Source of the DNA: Chamaea fasciata
Taxonomy: Eukaryota; Chordata; Aves; Passeriformes; Sylviidae
Length of the DNA: 64,000 bases
Assembly (NCBI GenBank): GCA_029207755.1
Contig: JARCOQ010000080.1
Span: 62,001 to 126,000 of the forward strand
Reading direction: 5' to 3'
The notes beneath the pieces were generated by a model, which did not search any database, was not told the DNA's origin, and worked only from the letters and a program-made list of their open reading frames with translations. Below are positions 35,963-50,700 of this stretch, piece by piece. The translations under genes were made by a program, and so were the position numbers. Within the stretch, counting starts at the first letter, position 1. Each line of letters begins with the position of its first letter.

Positions 35963-38900
35963 GCTTGCCTGAATAGACAAAAGAGCTATGGATCCCAGCT
36001 TGACACTGATCTGGATGGACACCAAAGCCATGGATCCCACTCTGAATGCACACTACTCGTGATGGACACAAGAGCCATGCATCCCTCTGTGGATGGAGCC
36101 TGGTTTGAATGGACAGCACAGCCACGCATCCAGATGGACTCTAGAGTTGTGGATCCCAACTGTACACTGGTCTGGATGGACACCAGAGCCATGGATCCCA
36201 CTGTGGATGGACCCTGGTACAGATGGACAGCATAGCCATGGATGCAAACTGGACACTGGGCCAGATGGATAATGCCCTGGATGGATGCCAGAGCCATGGA
36301 TCCCTCTCTGGATGCACGCTCTTCTCGATGGACACAAGAGTCATGCATGTGTGTGTAGATGGAGCCTGGTATAAATGGACAGCACAGCCACGTATCCAGA
36401 TGGATACTTGTCCAGATGGACAGCAGAGCTGTGGATCCCATGTGGACACTGGTCTGGATGGACACCAGCGCCATGGATCCCACTGTGGATGGGCACTTGT
36501 ATGGATAGACATCAGAGCCTTGGATCCCAGCTGGACCCTGTTCTTGATGGACACCAGCATCTTGGATTGGACTCTAGAAGGATACTGCTCCAGATGGACA
36601 CCAGAGCCGTGGATCACAACTGTACACTGGTCTGGATGGACACCAGCGCCATGGATCCCACTGTGTATGGACCCTGGTACAGATGGACAGCATAGCCATG
36701 GATGCAAACTGGACACTTGACCAGATGGATAATGGTCTGGATGGACACCAGAGCCATGGATGCCACTCTGGATGCACGCTCTTCTTGATGGGCCAAAGCG
36801 TCATGCATCCGTTGGTAGATAAAGCCTGGTAGGAATGGACAGAACAGCCACGTATCCAGATAGATATTCTCCAGATGGACAGCAGAGTCGTGGATCCCAC
36901 AGTGGACACTGATCTGGATGGGCACCAGAGCCATGGATCCCACAATGAATGCACACTACTCGTGATGGACACAAGAGCCATGCATCCCTCTGTGGATGGA
37001 GCCTGGTTTGAATGGACAGCACAGCCACGCATCCAGATGGACACCAGAGCCGTGGATCTCAAGTGGACACTGGTCTGGATGGACAGCAGAGCCATGGATC
37101 CCACTGTGGATGGACACTGGTATGGATAGACATCAGAGCCTTGGATCCCAGCTGGACCCTGTTCTAGATGGACAGCAGAGTCTTGGATTGGACTCTGGAT
37201 GGATTCTGCTCCAGATGGACACCAGAGCCATGGATCCCACTGTGGGTGGATCCTGGTCTGGATGGACTCCAGAGCCATGGATCCGTCTCTGGATGGACAC
37301 AGTTCTGGATGGACACCAGAGCCATAGATCCAAATTGAAGCCTGGTCTGGATGGATACAAGGGCCATGGATTCCACTCTGGATGGATACTGCTCCACATA
37401 GCAACCAGAGTCATGGATCCAAATCCAGATGGAGACTGGTCTAGATGGAGACTGGTGCAGATGGTCACTAGAGCCATTCCTCCCACCTTGTATTGATAGT
37501 GGTCTTGCCGGACACCGAGGCATGGATCCCACTCTGGATGGCCAGTGGTCTGGATGGGCACCAGACCATGGATCCCCTATGAATGGAAACTGGTCTAGAT
37601 GGACGCCAGAGCCATGGATTCCAGCTGGACACTGGTGTGGATGGACACCAGAAGGATGGATGCCACTGTGAATGGACACTGGTTTGGATGGACATAAGAG
37701 CGCTGGATCCCAATCTGGATGGACGCTGCTGTGAATAGACACCAGAGGCATGGATCCCACAGTGGATTGACAGTCGTCAGGATGGACACCAGAGCAATGG
37801 GTGCCACTGTGGATGGACACAGGTAGAGATGCATACCAGAGTAATGGTGTCCGCTCTGGATGGACACTGGTCTGGATAGACAGCAGAACCCTGGCTTCCA
37901 CTCTGGATGGACGCTTGCCTGAATAGACAAAAGAGCTATGGATCCCAGCTTGACACTGGTCTGGATGGACACCAGAGCCATGGATCCCACTCTGAATGCA
38001 CAATACTCGTGATGGACACAAGAGCCATGCATCCCTCTGTGGATGGAGCCTGGTTTGAATGGACAGTACAGCCATGCATCCAGATGGACATCAGAGCCGT
38101 GGATCCCAACTGGACAGTGGTCTGGATGGACACCAGAGCCATGGATCCCACTGTGGATGGACCCTGGTACAGATGGACAGCATAGCCATGGATGCAAACT
38201 GGACACTTGTCCAGATGGATAATGGTCTGGATGGACGCCAGAGCCATGGATGCCACTCTGGATGCACGCTCTTCTCGATAGGCAAAAGAGTCATGCATCC
38301 GTCGGTAGATAGAGCCTGGTAGGAATGAACAGAACAGCCACATATCCAGATGGATACTTGTCCAGATGGACAGCAGAATCATGGATACCACAGTGGACAC
38401 TGATCTGGATGGGCACCAGAGCCATGGATCCCACTCTGAATGCACACTACACGTGATGGACACAAGAGCCATGCATCCCCCTGTGGATGGAGCCTGGTTT
38501 GAATGGACAGCACAGCCACGCATCCAGGTAGACACCAGAGCTGAGGATCTCAAGTGGACACTGGTCTGGATGGACACCAGAGCCATGGATCCCACTGTGG
38601 ATGGACCCTGGTACAGATGGACAGCATAGCCATGGATGCAAACTGGACACTGGTCCAGATGGATAATGCTCTGGATGGATGCCAGAGCCATGGATCCCTC
38701 TCTGGATGCACGCTCTTCTCGATGGACACAAGAGTCATGCATGTGTGTGTAGATGGAGCGTGGTATAAATGGACAGCACAGCCACGTATCCAGATGGATA
38801 CTTGTCCAGATGGACAGTAGAGCTGTGGATCCCATGTGGACACTGGTCTGGATGGACACCAGCGCCATGGATCCCACTGTGGATGGGCACTGGTATGGAT

Positions 38901-40530
38901 AGACATCAGAGCCTTGGATCCCAGCTGGACCCTGTTCTTGATGGACACCAGCATCTTGGATTGGACTCTAGAAGGATACTGCTCCAGATGGACACCAGGG
39001 CCGTGGATCACAACTGTACACTGGTCTGGATGGACACCAGCGCCATGGATCCCACTGTGTATGGACCCTGGTACAGATGGACAGCATAGCCATGGATGCA
39101 AACTGGACACTTGACCAGATGGATAATGGTCTGGATGGACACCAGAGCCATGGATGCCACTCTGGATGCACGCTCTTCTTGATGGGCCAAAGCGTCATGC
39201 ATCCGTTGGTAGATAGAGCCTGGTAGGAATGGACAGAACAGCCACGTATCCAGATAGATATTCTCCAGATGGACAGCAGAGTCGTGGATCCCACAGTGGA
39301 CACTGATCTGGATGGGCACCAGAGCCATGGATCCCACAATGAATGCACACTACTCGTGATGGACACAAGAGCCATGCATCCCTCTGTGGATGGAGCCTGG
39401 TTTGAATGGACAGCACAGCCACGCATCCAGATGGACACCAGAGCCGTGGATCCCGACTGTACACTGGTCTGGATGGACACCAGAGCCATGGATCTCAAGT
39501 GGACACTGGTCTGGATGGACAGCAGAGCCATGGATCCCACTGTGGATGGACACTGGTATGGATAGACAACAGAGCCTTGGATCCCAGCTGGACCCTGTTC
39601 TAGATGGACAGCAGAGTCTTGGATTGGACTCTGGATGGATTCTGCTCCAGATGGACACCAGAGCCATGGATCCCACTGTGGGTGGATCCTGGTCTGGATG
39701 GACTCCAGAGCCATGGATCCGTCTCTGGATGGACACAGTTCTGGATGGACACCAGAGCCATGGATCCAAATTGGAGCCTGGTCTGGATGGATACAAGGGC
39801 CATGGATCCAACTCTAGATGGACACTGGTCCGGATGGTCACTAGAGCCATTCCTCCCACCTTGTATTGAAAGTGGTCCGGCCAGACACCGAGCCTTGGAT
39901 CCCACTTTGGATGGCCAGGGGTCTGGATGGACACCAGAGACATAGATCCAAATTGGAGCCTGGTCTGGATGGATACAAGGGTCATGGATTCCACTCTGGA
40001 TGGATACTGCTCCAGATAGCAACCAGAGTCATGGATCTGAATCCAGATGGAGACTGGTCCAGATGGACACTGGTCCAGATGGTCACTAGAGCCTTTCCGC
40101 CCACCTTATATTGATAGTGGTCTTGCCGGACACCGAGGCATGGATCCCACTCTGGATGGCCAGTGGTCTGGATGGGCACCAGACCATGGATCCCCTATGA
40201 ATGGACACTGGTCTAGACGAATGCTAGAGCCATGGATTCCAGCTGGACACTGGTGGGGATCAACACCAGAGCAATGGATGCCACTATGGATGGACAGTGG
40301 ATTGCATGGACAGAAGAGCCACGGATCCCAATCTGGATGGACGCTGCTGTGAATAGACCCCAGAGCCATGGATCCCACAGTGGATTGACAGTGGTCAGGA
40401 TGGACACCAGAGCAATGGATGCCACTGTGGATGGACACAGGTAGAGATGCATACCAGAGTAATGGTGTTCGCTCTGGATGGACACTGGTCAGGATAGACA
40501 GCAGAACCCTGGCTTCCACTCTGGATGGAC
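35963..40530. repeat. 4568-bp higher-order unit, copy 2
   Basis: Markers at 35963, 37913 and 40531 repeat the 1950 + 2618 spacing of copy 1. Differences from copy 1 are few, for example CAATACTCG near 38002 where copy 1 has CACTACTCG, and GTACAGCCATGC against GCACAGCAACGC near 38067. Similarity continues about 50 bases past the right end and then stops where one unit is missing. Confidence 0.85.
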
Positions 40531-41700
40531 GCTTGCCTGAATAGACAAAAGAGCTATGGATCCCAGCTTGACACTGATCTGGATGGACACAAGAGCCATG
40601 CATCCCTCTGTGGATGGAGCCTGGTTTGAATGGACAGCACAGCCACGCATCCAGATGGACACCAGAGCCGTGGATCTCAACTGTACTCTGGTCTAGATGG
40701 ACACCAGAGCCATGGATCCCACTGTGGATGGACACTGGTGTGGATAGACATCAGAGCCTTGGAACAAAGCTTGTCTCTATTCTGGATGGACCGCAGAGTC
40801 CTGGATTGCACTCTGGATGGATACTGCTCCAGATGGACACTAGAGCCATGGATGCCACTTTGGATGGATCCTGGTCCGGATAGACTCCAGAGCCATGGAT
40901 CCAACTCTGGATGGACAATGTTCTGGATGGACACCAGAGCCATGGATCCAAATTGGAGGCTGGTCTCGATGGATACAAGGGCCATGGATTCCACTCTGGA
41001 TGGACACTGCTGGACATAGCAACCAGAGCCATGGATCCAACTCTAGATGGACACTGGTCCAGATGGTCACTAGAGCCATTCCTCCCACCTTGTATTGGTA
41101 GTGGCCTGGCCAGACACCGAGCCTTGGATCCCACTTTGGATGGCCAGTGGTCTGGATGGGCACCAGACCATGGACCACTATGAATGGACACTGCTCTAGA
41201 CGGACGCCAGAGCCATGGATTCCAGCTGGACACTGGTGGGGATCAACATCAGAGCAATGGATGGCACTGTGGATGGACACTGGATTGCATGGACATAAGA
41301 GCCACGGATCCCAATCTGGATGGACGCTGCTGTGAATAGACACCAGAGCCATGGATCCCACATTGGATTGACAGTGGTCAGGATGGACACCAGAGCAATG
41401 GATGCCACTGTGGATGGACACAGGTAGGTAGAGATGCACACCAGAGTAATGGTGTCCGCTCTGGATGGACACTGGTCTGGATAGACAGCAAAACCCTGGC
41501 TTCCACTCTGGATGGACGCTTGCCTGAAAAGACAAAAGAGCTATGGATCCCAGCTTGACACTGATCTGGATGGACACCAGAGCCATGGATCCCACTCTGA
41601 ATGCACACTACACGTGATGGACACAAGAGCCATGCATCCCTCTGTGGATGGAGCCTGGTTTGAATGGACAGCACAGCCACGCATCCAGATGGACACTAAA
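40531..41700. repeat. Dispersed copy of the 1034-bp unit
   Basis: From about 40580 the sequence follows 29423 onward at an offset of 11157, including GAACAAAGCTTGTCTC and ACAGGTAGGTAGAG. At its left edge, near 40580, the order of variants differs from 36013 by loss of exactly one 47-bp unit. That makes this a recombination joint between the end of the 4568-bp copy and a 1034-type block. Confidence 0.7.
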
Positions 41701-44700
41701 GCCGTGGATCTCACGTGAACAATGGTCTGGATGGACAGCAGAGCCATAGATCCCACTGTAGATGGACCCTGGTACACATGGACAGCATAGCCATGGATGC
41801 AAACTGGACACTGCTCCAGATGGATAATGCTCTGGATGGATCCAGTGCCATGGATCCCTCTCTGGATGCATGCTCTTCTCGATGGACACAAGAGTCATGC
41901 ATGCATCTGTAGATTGAGCCTGGTATGAATGGACAACACAGCCACGTATCCAGATGGATACTTGTCCAGATGGACAGCAGAGCCGTGGATCCCAAGTGGA
42001 CACTGGTCTGCATGGATATCAGAGCAATGGATCCCACTGTGGATGGACACTGGTATGGATAGACATCAGAGTCTTGGAACCCAGCTTAACTCTGTTCTGA
42101 AAGGACAGCAGAGTCTTTGATTGGACTCTGGATGGATACTTGTCCAGATGGACACCAGAGCCATGGATCCCAACTGGATAGTAGCCTGGATGGACACCAG
42201 AGCAATGGATCCCACTGTGGATGGACACAGGTAGAGATGCACACCAGAGTAATGGTATCCGCTCTGGTTGGACTCTGGTCAGGATAGACAGCAGAACCCT
42301 GGCTTCCACTCTGGATGGACGCTTGCCTGAAAAGACAAAAGAGCTATGGATCCCAGCTTGACACTGGTCTGGATGGACACCAGAGCCATGGATCCCACTC
42401 TGAATGCACACGACTCGTGATGGACACAAGAGCCATGCATCCCTCTGTGGATGGAGCCTGGTTTGAATGGACAGCACAGCCACGCATCCAGATGGACACC
42501 AGAGCCGTGGATCTCAAGTGGACACTGGTCTGGATGGACACCAGAGCCATGGATCCCACTGTGGATGGACACTGGTATGGATAGACATCAAAACCTTGGA
42601 TCCCAGCTGGACCCTGTTCTGGATTGACAGCAGTGTCTTGGATTGGACTCTGGATGGATTCTGCTCCAGATGGACACCAGAGCCATGGATCCCACTGTGG
42701 GTGGATCCTGGTCTGGATGGACTCCAGAGCCATAGATCTGTCTCTGGATGGACACTGTTCATGATGGACACCAGAGCCTGAGATCCAAATTGGAGCCTGG
42801 TCTGGATGGATACAAGGGCCATGGATTCCACTCTGGATGGATTCTGCTACAGATAGCAACCAGAGTCATGGATCCGAATCCAGATGGAGACTGGTCCAGA
42901 TGGACACTGGTCCAGATGGTCACTAGAGCCATTCCTCCCACCTTGTATTGATAGTGGTCTTGCCAGACACCGAGGCATGGATCCCACTCCAGATGGCCAG
43001 TGGTCTGGATGGGCACCAGACCATGGATCCCCTACGAATGGACACTAGTCTAGACGGACGCCAGAGCCATGGATTCCAGCTGGACACTGGTGTGGATGGA
43101 CACCAGAGGGATGGATGGCACTGTGGATGGACACTGGTTTGGATGGACATAAGAGCCACGGATCCCAATCTGGATGGACGTTGCTCTGAATAGACCCCAG
43201 AGCCATGGATCCCACAGTGGATTGACGGTGGTCAGGATGGACACCAGAGCAATGGATGCCACTGTGGATGGACACAGGTAGAGATGCACACCAGAGTAAT
43301 GGTGTCCGCTCTGGATGGACACTGGTCTGGATAGACAGCAGAACCCTGGCTTCCACTCTGGATGGACGCTTGCCTGAATAGACAAAAGAGCTATGGATCC
43401 CAGCTTGACACTGGTCTGGATGGACACCAGCGCCATGGATCCCACTCTGAATGCACACTACTCGTGATGGACACAAGAGCCATGCATCCCTCTGTGGATG
43501 GAGCCTGGTTTGAATGGACAGCACAGCCACGCATCCAGATGGACACCAGAGCCGTGGATCCCGACTGTACACTGGTCTGGATGGACACCAGAACCATGGA
43601 TCCCACTCTGGATGGACCCTGGTACAGATGGACACCATAGCCATGGATGCAAACTGGACACTGGTCCAGATGGATAATACTCTGGATGGATGCCAGAGCC
43701 ATGGATCCCTCTCTGGATGCACGCTCTTCTCGATGGACACAAGAGTCATGCATGCGTCTGTAGATGGAGCCTGGTATGAATGGACAACACAGCCACGTAT
43801 CCAGATGGATACTTGTCCAGATGGACAGCAGAGCCGTGGATCCCAAGTGGACACTGGTCTGCATGGACACCAGAGCCATGGATCCCACTGTGGATGGACA
43901 CTGGTATAAATAGACATCAGAGCCTTGGATCCAACTGGGCGCCGTTTTGGATAGACAGCAGGGTCTGGGATTGGACTCTGGATGGATTCTGCTCCAGATG
44001 GACACCAGAGTCATGAATCCCACTGTGGGTGGATCCTGGTCTGGATGGACTCCAGAGCCATGGATCCGTCTCTGGATGGACACTGTTCTGGATGGACACC
44101 AGAGCCATAGATCCAAACTGGAGCCTGGTCTGGATGGATACAAGGGCCATGGATTCCACTCTGAATGGATACTCCTCCAGATAGCAATTAGAGTCATGGA
44201 TCCGAATCCAGATGGATACTGCTCCAGATGGACACCAGTGCCGTGGATCCCAACTGTACACTGGTCTGGATGGACACCAGCGCCATGGATTCCACTGTGG
44301 ATGGACCCTGGTACAGATGGACAGCATAGCCATGGATGCAAACTGGACACTTGTCCAGATGGATAATGGTCTGGATGGACGCCAGAGCCATGGATGCCAC
44401 TCTGGATGCACGCTCTTCTTGATGGGCAAAAGAGTCATGCATCCGTCGGTAGATAGAGCCTGGTAGGAATGGACAGAACAGCCACATATCCAGATGGATA
44501 CTTGTCCAGATGGACAGCAGAGTCGTGGATCCCACAGTGGACACTGATCTGGATGGGCACCAGCGCCATGGATCCCACTCTTAATGCACACTACCCGTGA
44601 TGGATACAAGAGCCATGCATCCCTCTGTGGATGGAGCCTGGTTTGAATGGACAGCACAGCCACGCATCCAGATGGACACCAGAGCCGTGGATCTCAAGTG

Positions 44701-45180
44701 GACACTGGTCTGGATGGACACCAGAGCCATGGATCACACTGTTGATGGACACTGGTATTGGATAGACATCAGAGCCTTGGATCCCAGCTGGACCCTGTTC
44801 TGGATGGACAGCAGAGTCTTGGATTGGACTCTGGATGGATACTGCTCCAGATGGACACCAGAGCCATGGATCCCACTGTGGGTGGATCCTGGTCTGGATG
44901 GACTCCAGAGCCATGGATCCGTCTCTGGATGGACACAGTTCTGGATGGACACCCGAGCCATGGATCCAAATTGGAGCCTGGTCTGGATGGATACAAGGGC
45001 CATGGATTCCACTCTTGATGGACACTGGTGGGGATAGCAACCAGAGCCATGGATCCAACTCTAGCTGGACACTGGTCCAGATGGTCACTAGAGCCATTCC
45101 TCCCACCTTGTATTGGTAGTGGTCCGGCCAGACGCAGAGCCTTGGATCCCACTTTGAATGGCCAGGGGTCTGGATGGGCC
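41700..45180. repeat. Irregular minisatellite segment
   Basis: Markers at 42321 and 43368 do not repeat the spacing of either neighbour (intervals 803, 1047 and 2165). Parts resemble 31.6-33 kb and 27.3-28.8 kb, but in a different order. A mutated unit near 41841 (GGATCCAGTGCCATGG) lacks the usual GGACACCAG. The segment reads as a mosaic of older exchanges and holds no sign of a gene. Confidence 0.65.
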
Positions 45181-47745
45181 CCAGACCATGGATCCCCTAT
45201 GAATGGACACTGGTCTAGATGGATGCCAGAGTCATGGATTCCAGCTGGACACTGGTGTGGATGGACACCAGAGCAATGGATGCCACTGTGGATGGACACT
45301 GGTTTGGATGGACATAAGAGCCACGGATCCCAATCTGGATGGTCGCTGCTGTGAATAGATACCAGAGCCATGGATCCCACAGTGGATTGACAGTGGTCAG
45401 GATGGACACCAGAGCAATGGATGCCACTGTGGATGGACACAGGTAGAGATGCACACCAGAGTAATGATGTCCGTTCTGGATGGACACTGGTCTGGATAGA
45501 CAGCAGGACCCTGGCTTCCACTCTGGATGGACGCTTGCCTGAATAGACAAAAGAGCTATGGATCCCAGCTTGACACTGGTCTGGATGGACACCAGCGCCA
45601 TGGATCCCACTCTGAATGCACACTACTCGTGATGGACACAAGAGCCGTGCATCCCTCTGTAGATGGAGCCTGGTTTGAATGGACAGCACAGCCACGCATC
45701 CAGATGGACACCAGAGCCGTGGATCCCAACTGGACAGTGGTCTCGATGGACACCAGTGCCATGGATCCCACTGTGGATGGACACTGGTGTGGATAGACAT
45801 CAGAGCCTTGGATCCCAGCTTGACTGTGTTCTGGATGGAGAGCAGAGTCTTGGATTGGGCTCTAGATAGATACTGCTCCAGATGGACACCAGAGCCATGG
45901 ATCCCACTTTGGATGGAGCCCAGTCTGGATAGACTCCAGAGCCATGGATCCGTCTCTGGATGGATGGTGGTCTGGATGGACACCCGAGCCATGGATCCAA
46001 ATTGGAGCCTGGTCTGGATGGATACAAGGGCCATGGATTCCACTCTTGATGGACACTTGTGGAGATAGCAACCAGAGGCATGGATCCGACTCGAGATGGA
46101 CACTGGTCCTGAAGGACAGTGGTCTAGATGGTGACCAGAGCCATTCCTCCCACCTTGTATTGACTCTTTCCAGACCCCGAGGCATGGATCCCACTCTGGA
46201 TGGCCAGTGGTCTGGGTGGGCACCAGACCATGGATCCCCTATCAATGGACACTGGTCTAGATGGATGCCAGAGCTATGGATTCCAGCTGGACACTGGTGT
46301 GGATGGACACCAGAACAATGGATGCCACTTTGGATGGATACTGGTTTGGATGGACATAAGAGCCACGGATCCCAATCTAGATGGACGCTGCTTTGAATAG
46401 ACACCAGTGCCATGGATCCCACTGTGGATGGACACTGGTATGGATAGACATCAGAGCCTTGGATCCCAGTTTGACTGTGTTCTGGATGGAGAGCAGAGTC
46501 TTGGATTGGACTCTGGATGGATACTGCTCCAGGTTGACAGCAGAGCCATGGATCCCACTGTTGGTGGATACTGGTCTGGATGGACTCCAGAGCCATGGAT
46601 CCGTCCCTGGATGGACACAGTTCTGGATGGACACCAGAGCCATGGATCCAAATTGGAGCCTGTTCTGGATGGATGCAAGGGCCATGGATTCCACTCTGGA
46701 TGGATACTGCTCCAGTTAGCAACCACAGTCATGGATCCGAATCCAGATGGAGACTTGTCCAGATGGACACTGGTCCGGATGGTGACCAGAGCCATTCCTT
46801 CCACCTTGTATTGATAGTGGTCTTGCCAGACCCCGAGGCATGGATCCCACTCTGGATGGCCAGTGGTCTTGATGGGCACCAGACCATGGATCCCCTATGA
46901 ATGGACACTGGTCTAGATGGACGCCAGAGCCATGGATTCCAGCTGGACACTGGTGTGGATGGACACCAGAGCCATGGATGCCACTGCGGATGGACACTGG
47001 TTTGGATGGACGTAAGAGCCACGGATCCCCATCTGGATGGACGCTGCTGTGAATAGACACCAGAGGCATGGATCCCACAGTGGATTGACAGTCGTCAGGA
47101 TGGACACCAGAGCAATGGATGCCACTGTGGATGGACACTGGTAGAGATGCACACCAGAGTAATGGTGTCCGCTCTGGATGGACACTGGTCTGGATACACA
47201 GCAGGGCCCTGGCTTCCACTCTGGATGGACGCTTGCCTGAAAAGACAAAAGAGCTATGGATCCCAGCTTGACACTGGTCTGGAAGGACACCAGAGCCATG
47301 GATCCCACTCTGAATGCACACTACTCGTGATGGACACAAGAGCCATGCATCCCTCTGTGGATGGAGCCTGGTTTGAATGGACAGCACAGCCACGCATCCA
47401 GATGGACACCAGAGCCGTGGATCCCAACTGGACAGTGGTCTCGATGGACAACAGAGCCATGGATCCAAAATTGGAGCCTGGTCTGGATGGATACAAGGGC
47501 CATGGATTCCACTCTGGATGGATACTGCTCCAGATAGCAACCAGAGGCATCGATCCGAATCCAGAAGGAGACTGGTCCAGATGGACACTGGTCCAGATGG
47601 TCACTAGAGCCATTCCTCCCACTTTGTATTGATAGTGGTCTTGCCGGACACCGAGGCATGGATCCCACTCCAGATGGCCAGTGGTCTGGATGGGCCCCAG
47701 ACCATGGATCCCCTCTGAATGGACACTGGTCTAGATGGACGCCAG
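45180..47745. repeat. 2.57-kb block, duplicated at 54975-57540
   Basis: The segment matches 54975-57540 at a constant offset of 9795. Matches include the marker pair 45533/47231 against 55328/57026 (both 1698 apart), GTCGCTGCTGTG near 45342 and 55137, and GATACACAGCAGG near 47194 and 56989. The longest minus-strand open frame of the window (44769-46223) runs across its left edge, but I do not consider that coding. Confidence 0.75.
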
Positions 47746-50700
47746 AGCCATGGATTCCAGCTGGACACTGGTGTGGATGGACACCAGAGCAATGGATGCC
47801 ACTGTGGATGGACACTGGTTTGGATGGACATAAGAGCCACGGATCCCAATCTGGATGGACGCTGCTGTGAATAGACCCCAGAGCCATGGATCCCACAGTG
47901 GATTGACAGTGGTCAGGATGGACACCAGAGCAATGGATGCCACTGTGGATGGACACAGGTAGAGATGCACACCAGAGTAATGGTGTCCGCTCTGGATGGA
48001 CACTGGTCTGGATAGACAGCAGAACCCTGGCTTCCACTCTGGATGGACGCTTGCCTGAATAGACAAAAGAGCTATGGATCCCAGCTTGACACTGGTCTGG
48101 ATGGACACTAGCGCCATGGATCCCACTCTGAATGCACACTACTCGTGATGGACACAAGAGCCGTGCATCCCTCAGTGGATGGAGCCTGGTTTGAACGGAC
48201 AGCACAGCCACGCATCCAGATGGACACCAGAGCCGTGGATCTCAACTGGACCGTGGACTGGATGGACACCAGAGCCATGGATTCCACTCTGGATGGACCC
48301 TGGTACAGATGGACAGCATAGCCATGGATGCAAAGTGGACACTGCTTCAGATGGATAATGATCTGGATGGACGCCAAAGCCATGGATCCCACTCGGGATG
48401 CACGCTGTTCTTGATGGACACAGGAGTCATGCATGGGTCTGTAGATGGAGACTGGTATGAATGGACAGCACAGCTACGTATCCAGATGGATACTTGTCCA
48501 GATGGACAGCAGAGCCGTGGATCTCAAGTGGACAGTGGTCTGGATGAAAACCAGAGCGATGGATCCCACTGTGGAAGGACACTGGTATGGATAGACCTCA
48601 ATGCCTTGGATCCCAGCTTTACTCTGTTCTGGTTAGACTCCAGAGCCATGGATCCGTCTCTGGATGGATGCTGGTCTGGATGGACACCCGAGCCATGGAT
48701 CCAAATTGGAGCCTGGTCTGGATGGATACAAGGGCCATGGATTCCACTCTTGATGGACACTTGTGGAGATAGCAACCAGAGGCAAGGATGCGACTCGAGA
48801 TGGACACTGGTCCTGAAGGACAGTGGTCTAGATGGTGACCAGAGCCATTCCTCCCACCTTTTATTGACTCTTGACAGACCCCGAGGCACGGATCCCACTC
48901 TGGATGGCCAGTGGTCTGGATGGGCACCAGACCATGGATCCCCTATCAATGGACACTGGTCTAGATGGATGCCAGAGCCATGGATTCCAGCTGGACACTG
49001 GTGTGGATGGACACCAGAGCAATGGATGCCACTGTGGATGGATACTGGTTTGGATGGACATAAGAGCCACGGATCCCAATCTAGATGGACGCTGCTGTGA
49101 ATAGACACCAGTGCCATGGATCCCACTGTGGATGGACACTGGTATGGATAGACATCAGAGCCTTGGATCCCAGCTTGACTGTGTTCTGGATGGAGAGCAG
49201 AGTCATGGATTGGACTCTGGATGGATACTGCTCCAGATGGACAGCAGAGCCATGGATCCCACTGTTGGTGGATACTGGTCTGGATGGACTCCAGAGCCAT
49301 GGATCCGTCCCTGGATGGACACAGTTCTGGATGGACACCAGAGCCATAGATCCAAATTGGAGCCTGTTCTGGATGGATGCAAGGGCCATGGATTCCACTC
49401 TGGATGGATACTGCTCCAGTTAGCAACCACAGTCATGGATCCGAATCCAGATGGAGACTTGTCCAGATGGACACTGGTCCGGATGGTGACCAGAGCCATT
49501 CCTTCCACCTTGTATTGATAGTGGTCTTGCCAGACCCCGAGGCATGGATCCCACTCTGTATGGCCAGTGGTCTTGATGGGCACCAGACCATGGATCCCCT
49601 ATCAATGGACACTGGTCTAGATGGACGCCAGAGCCATGGATTCCAGCTGGACACTGGTGTGGATGGACACCAGAGCCATGGATGCCACTGTGGATGGACA
49701 CTGGTTTGAATGGACGTAAGAGCCACGGATCCCTATCTGGATGGACGCTGCTGTGAATAGACACCAGAGCCATGGATCCCACAGTGGATTGACAGTGGTC
49801 AGGATGGACACCAGAGCAATGGATGCCACTGTGGATGGACACAGGTAGAGATGCACACCAGAGTAATGGTGTCCGCTCTGGATGGACACTGGTCTGGATG
49901 CACAGCAGGACCCTGGCTTCCACTCTGGATGGACGCTTGCCTGAAAAGACAAAAGAGCTATGGATCCCAGCTTGACACTGGTCTGGAACGACACCAGAGC
50001 CATGGATCCCACTCTGAATGCACACTACTCGTGATGGACACAAGAGCCATGCATCCCTCTGTGGATGGAGCCTGGTTTGAATGGACAGCACAGCAACGCA
50101 TCCAGATGGACACCAGAGCCGTGGATCCCAACTGGACAGTGGTCTCGATGGACAACAGAGCCATGGATCCAAAATTGGAGCCTGGTCTGGATGGATACAA
50201 GGGCCATGGATTCCACTCTGGATGGATACTGCTCCAGATAGCAACCAGAGGCATCGCTCCGAATCCAGATGGAGACTGGTCCAGATGGACACTGGTCCAG
50301 ATGGTCACTAGAGCCATTCCTCCCACCTTGTATTGATAGTGGTCTTGCCGGACACCGAGGCATGGATCCCACTCCGGATGGCCAGTGGTCTGGATGGGCC
50401 CCAGACCATGGATCCCCTCTGAATGGACACTGGTCTAGATGGACGCCAGAGCCATGGATTCCAGCTGGACACTGGTGTGGATGGACACCAGAGCAATGGA
50501 TGCCACTGTGGATGGACACTGGTTTGGATGGACATAAGAGCCACGGATCCCAATCTGGATGGACGCTGCTGTGAATAGACCCCAGAGCCATGGATCCCAC
50601 AGTGGATTGACAGTGGTCAGGATGGACACCAGAGCAATGGATGCCACTGTGGATGGACACAGGTAGAGATGCACACCAGAGTAATGGTGTCCGCTCTGGA

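Noticed and set aside
44769..46223. 484-codon minus-strand ORF, and many others of 200-460 codons on both strands of the 47-bp array
   Set aside because: The unit consensus is stop-free in all six frames, so long frames are expected by chance on both strands. The peptides are rotating readings of the same 47-bp DNA and no non-repeat domain is present.
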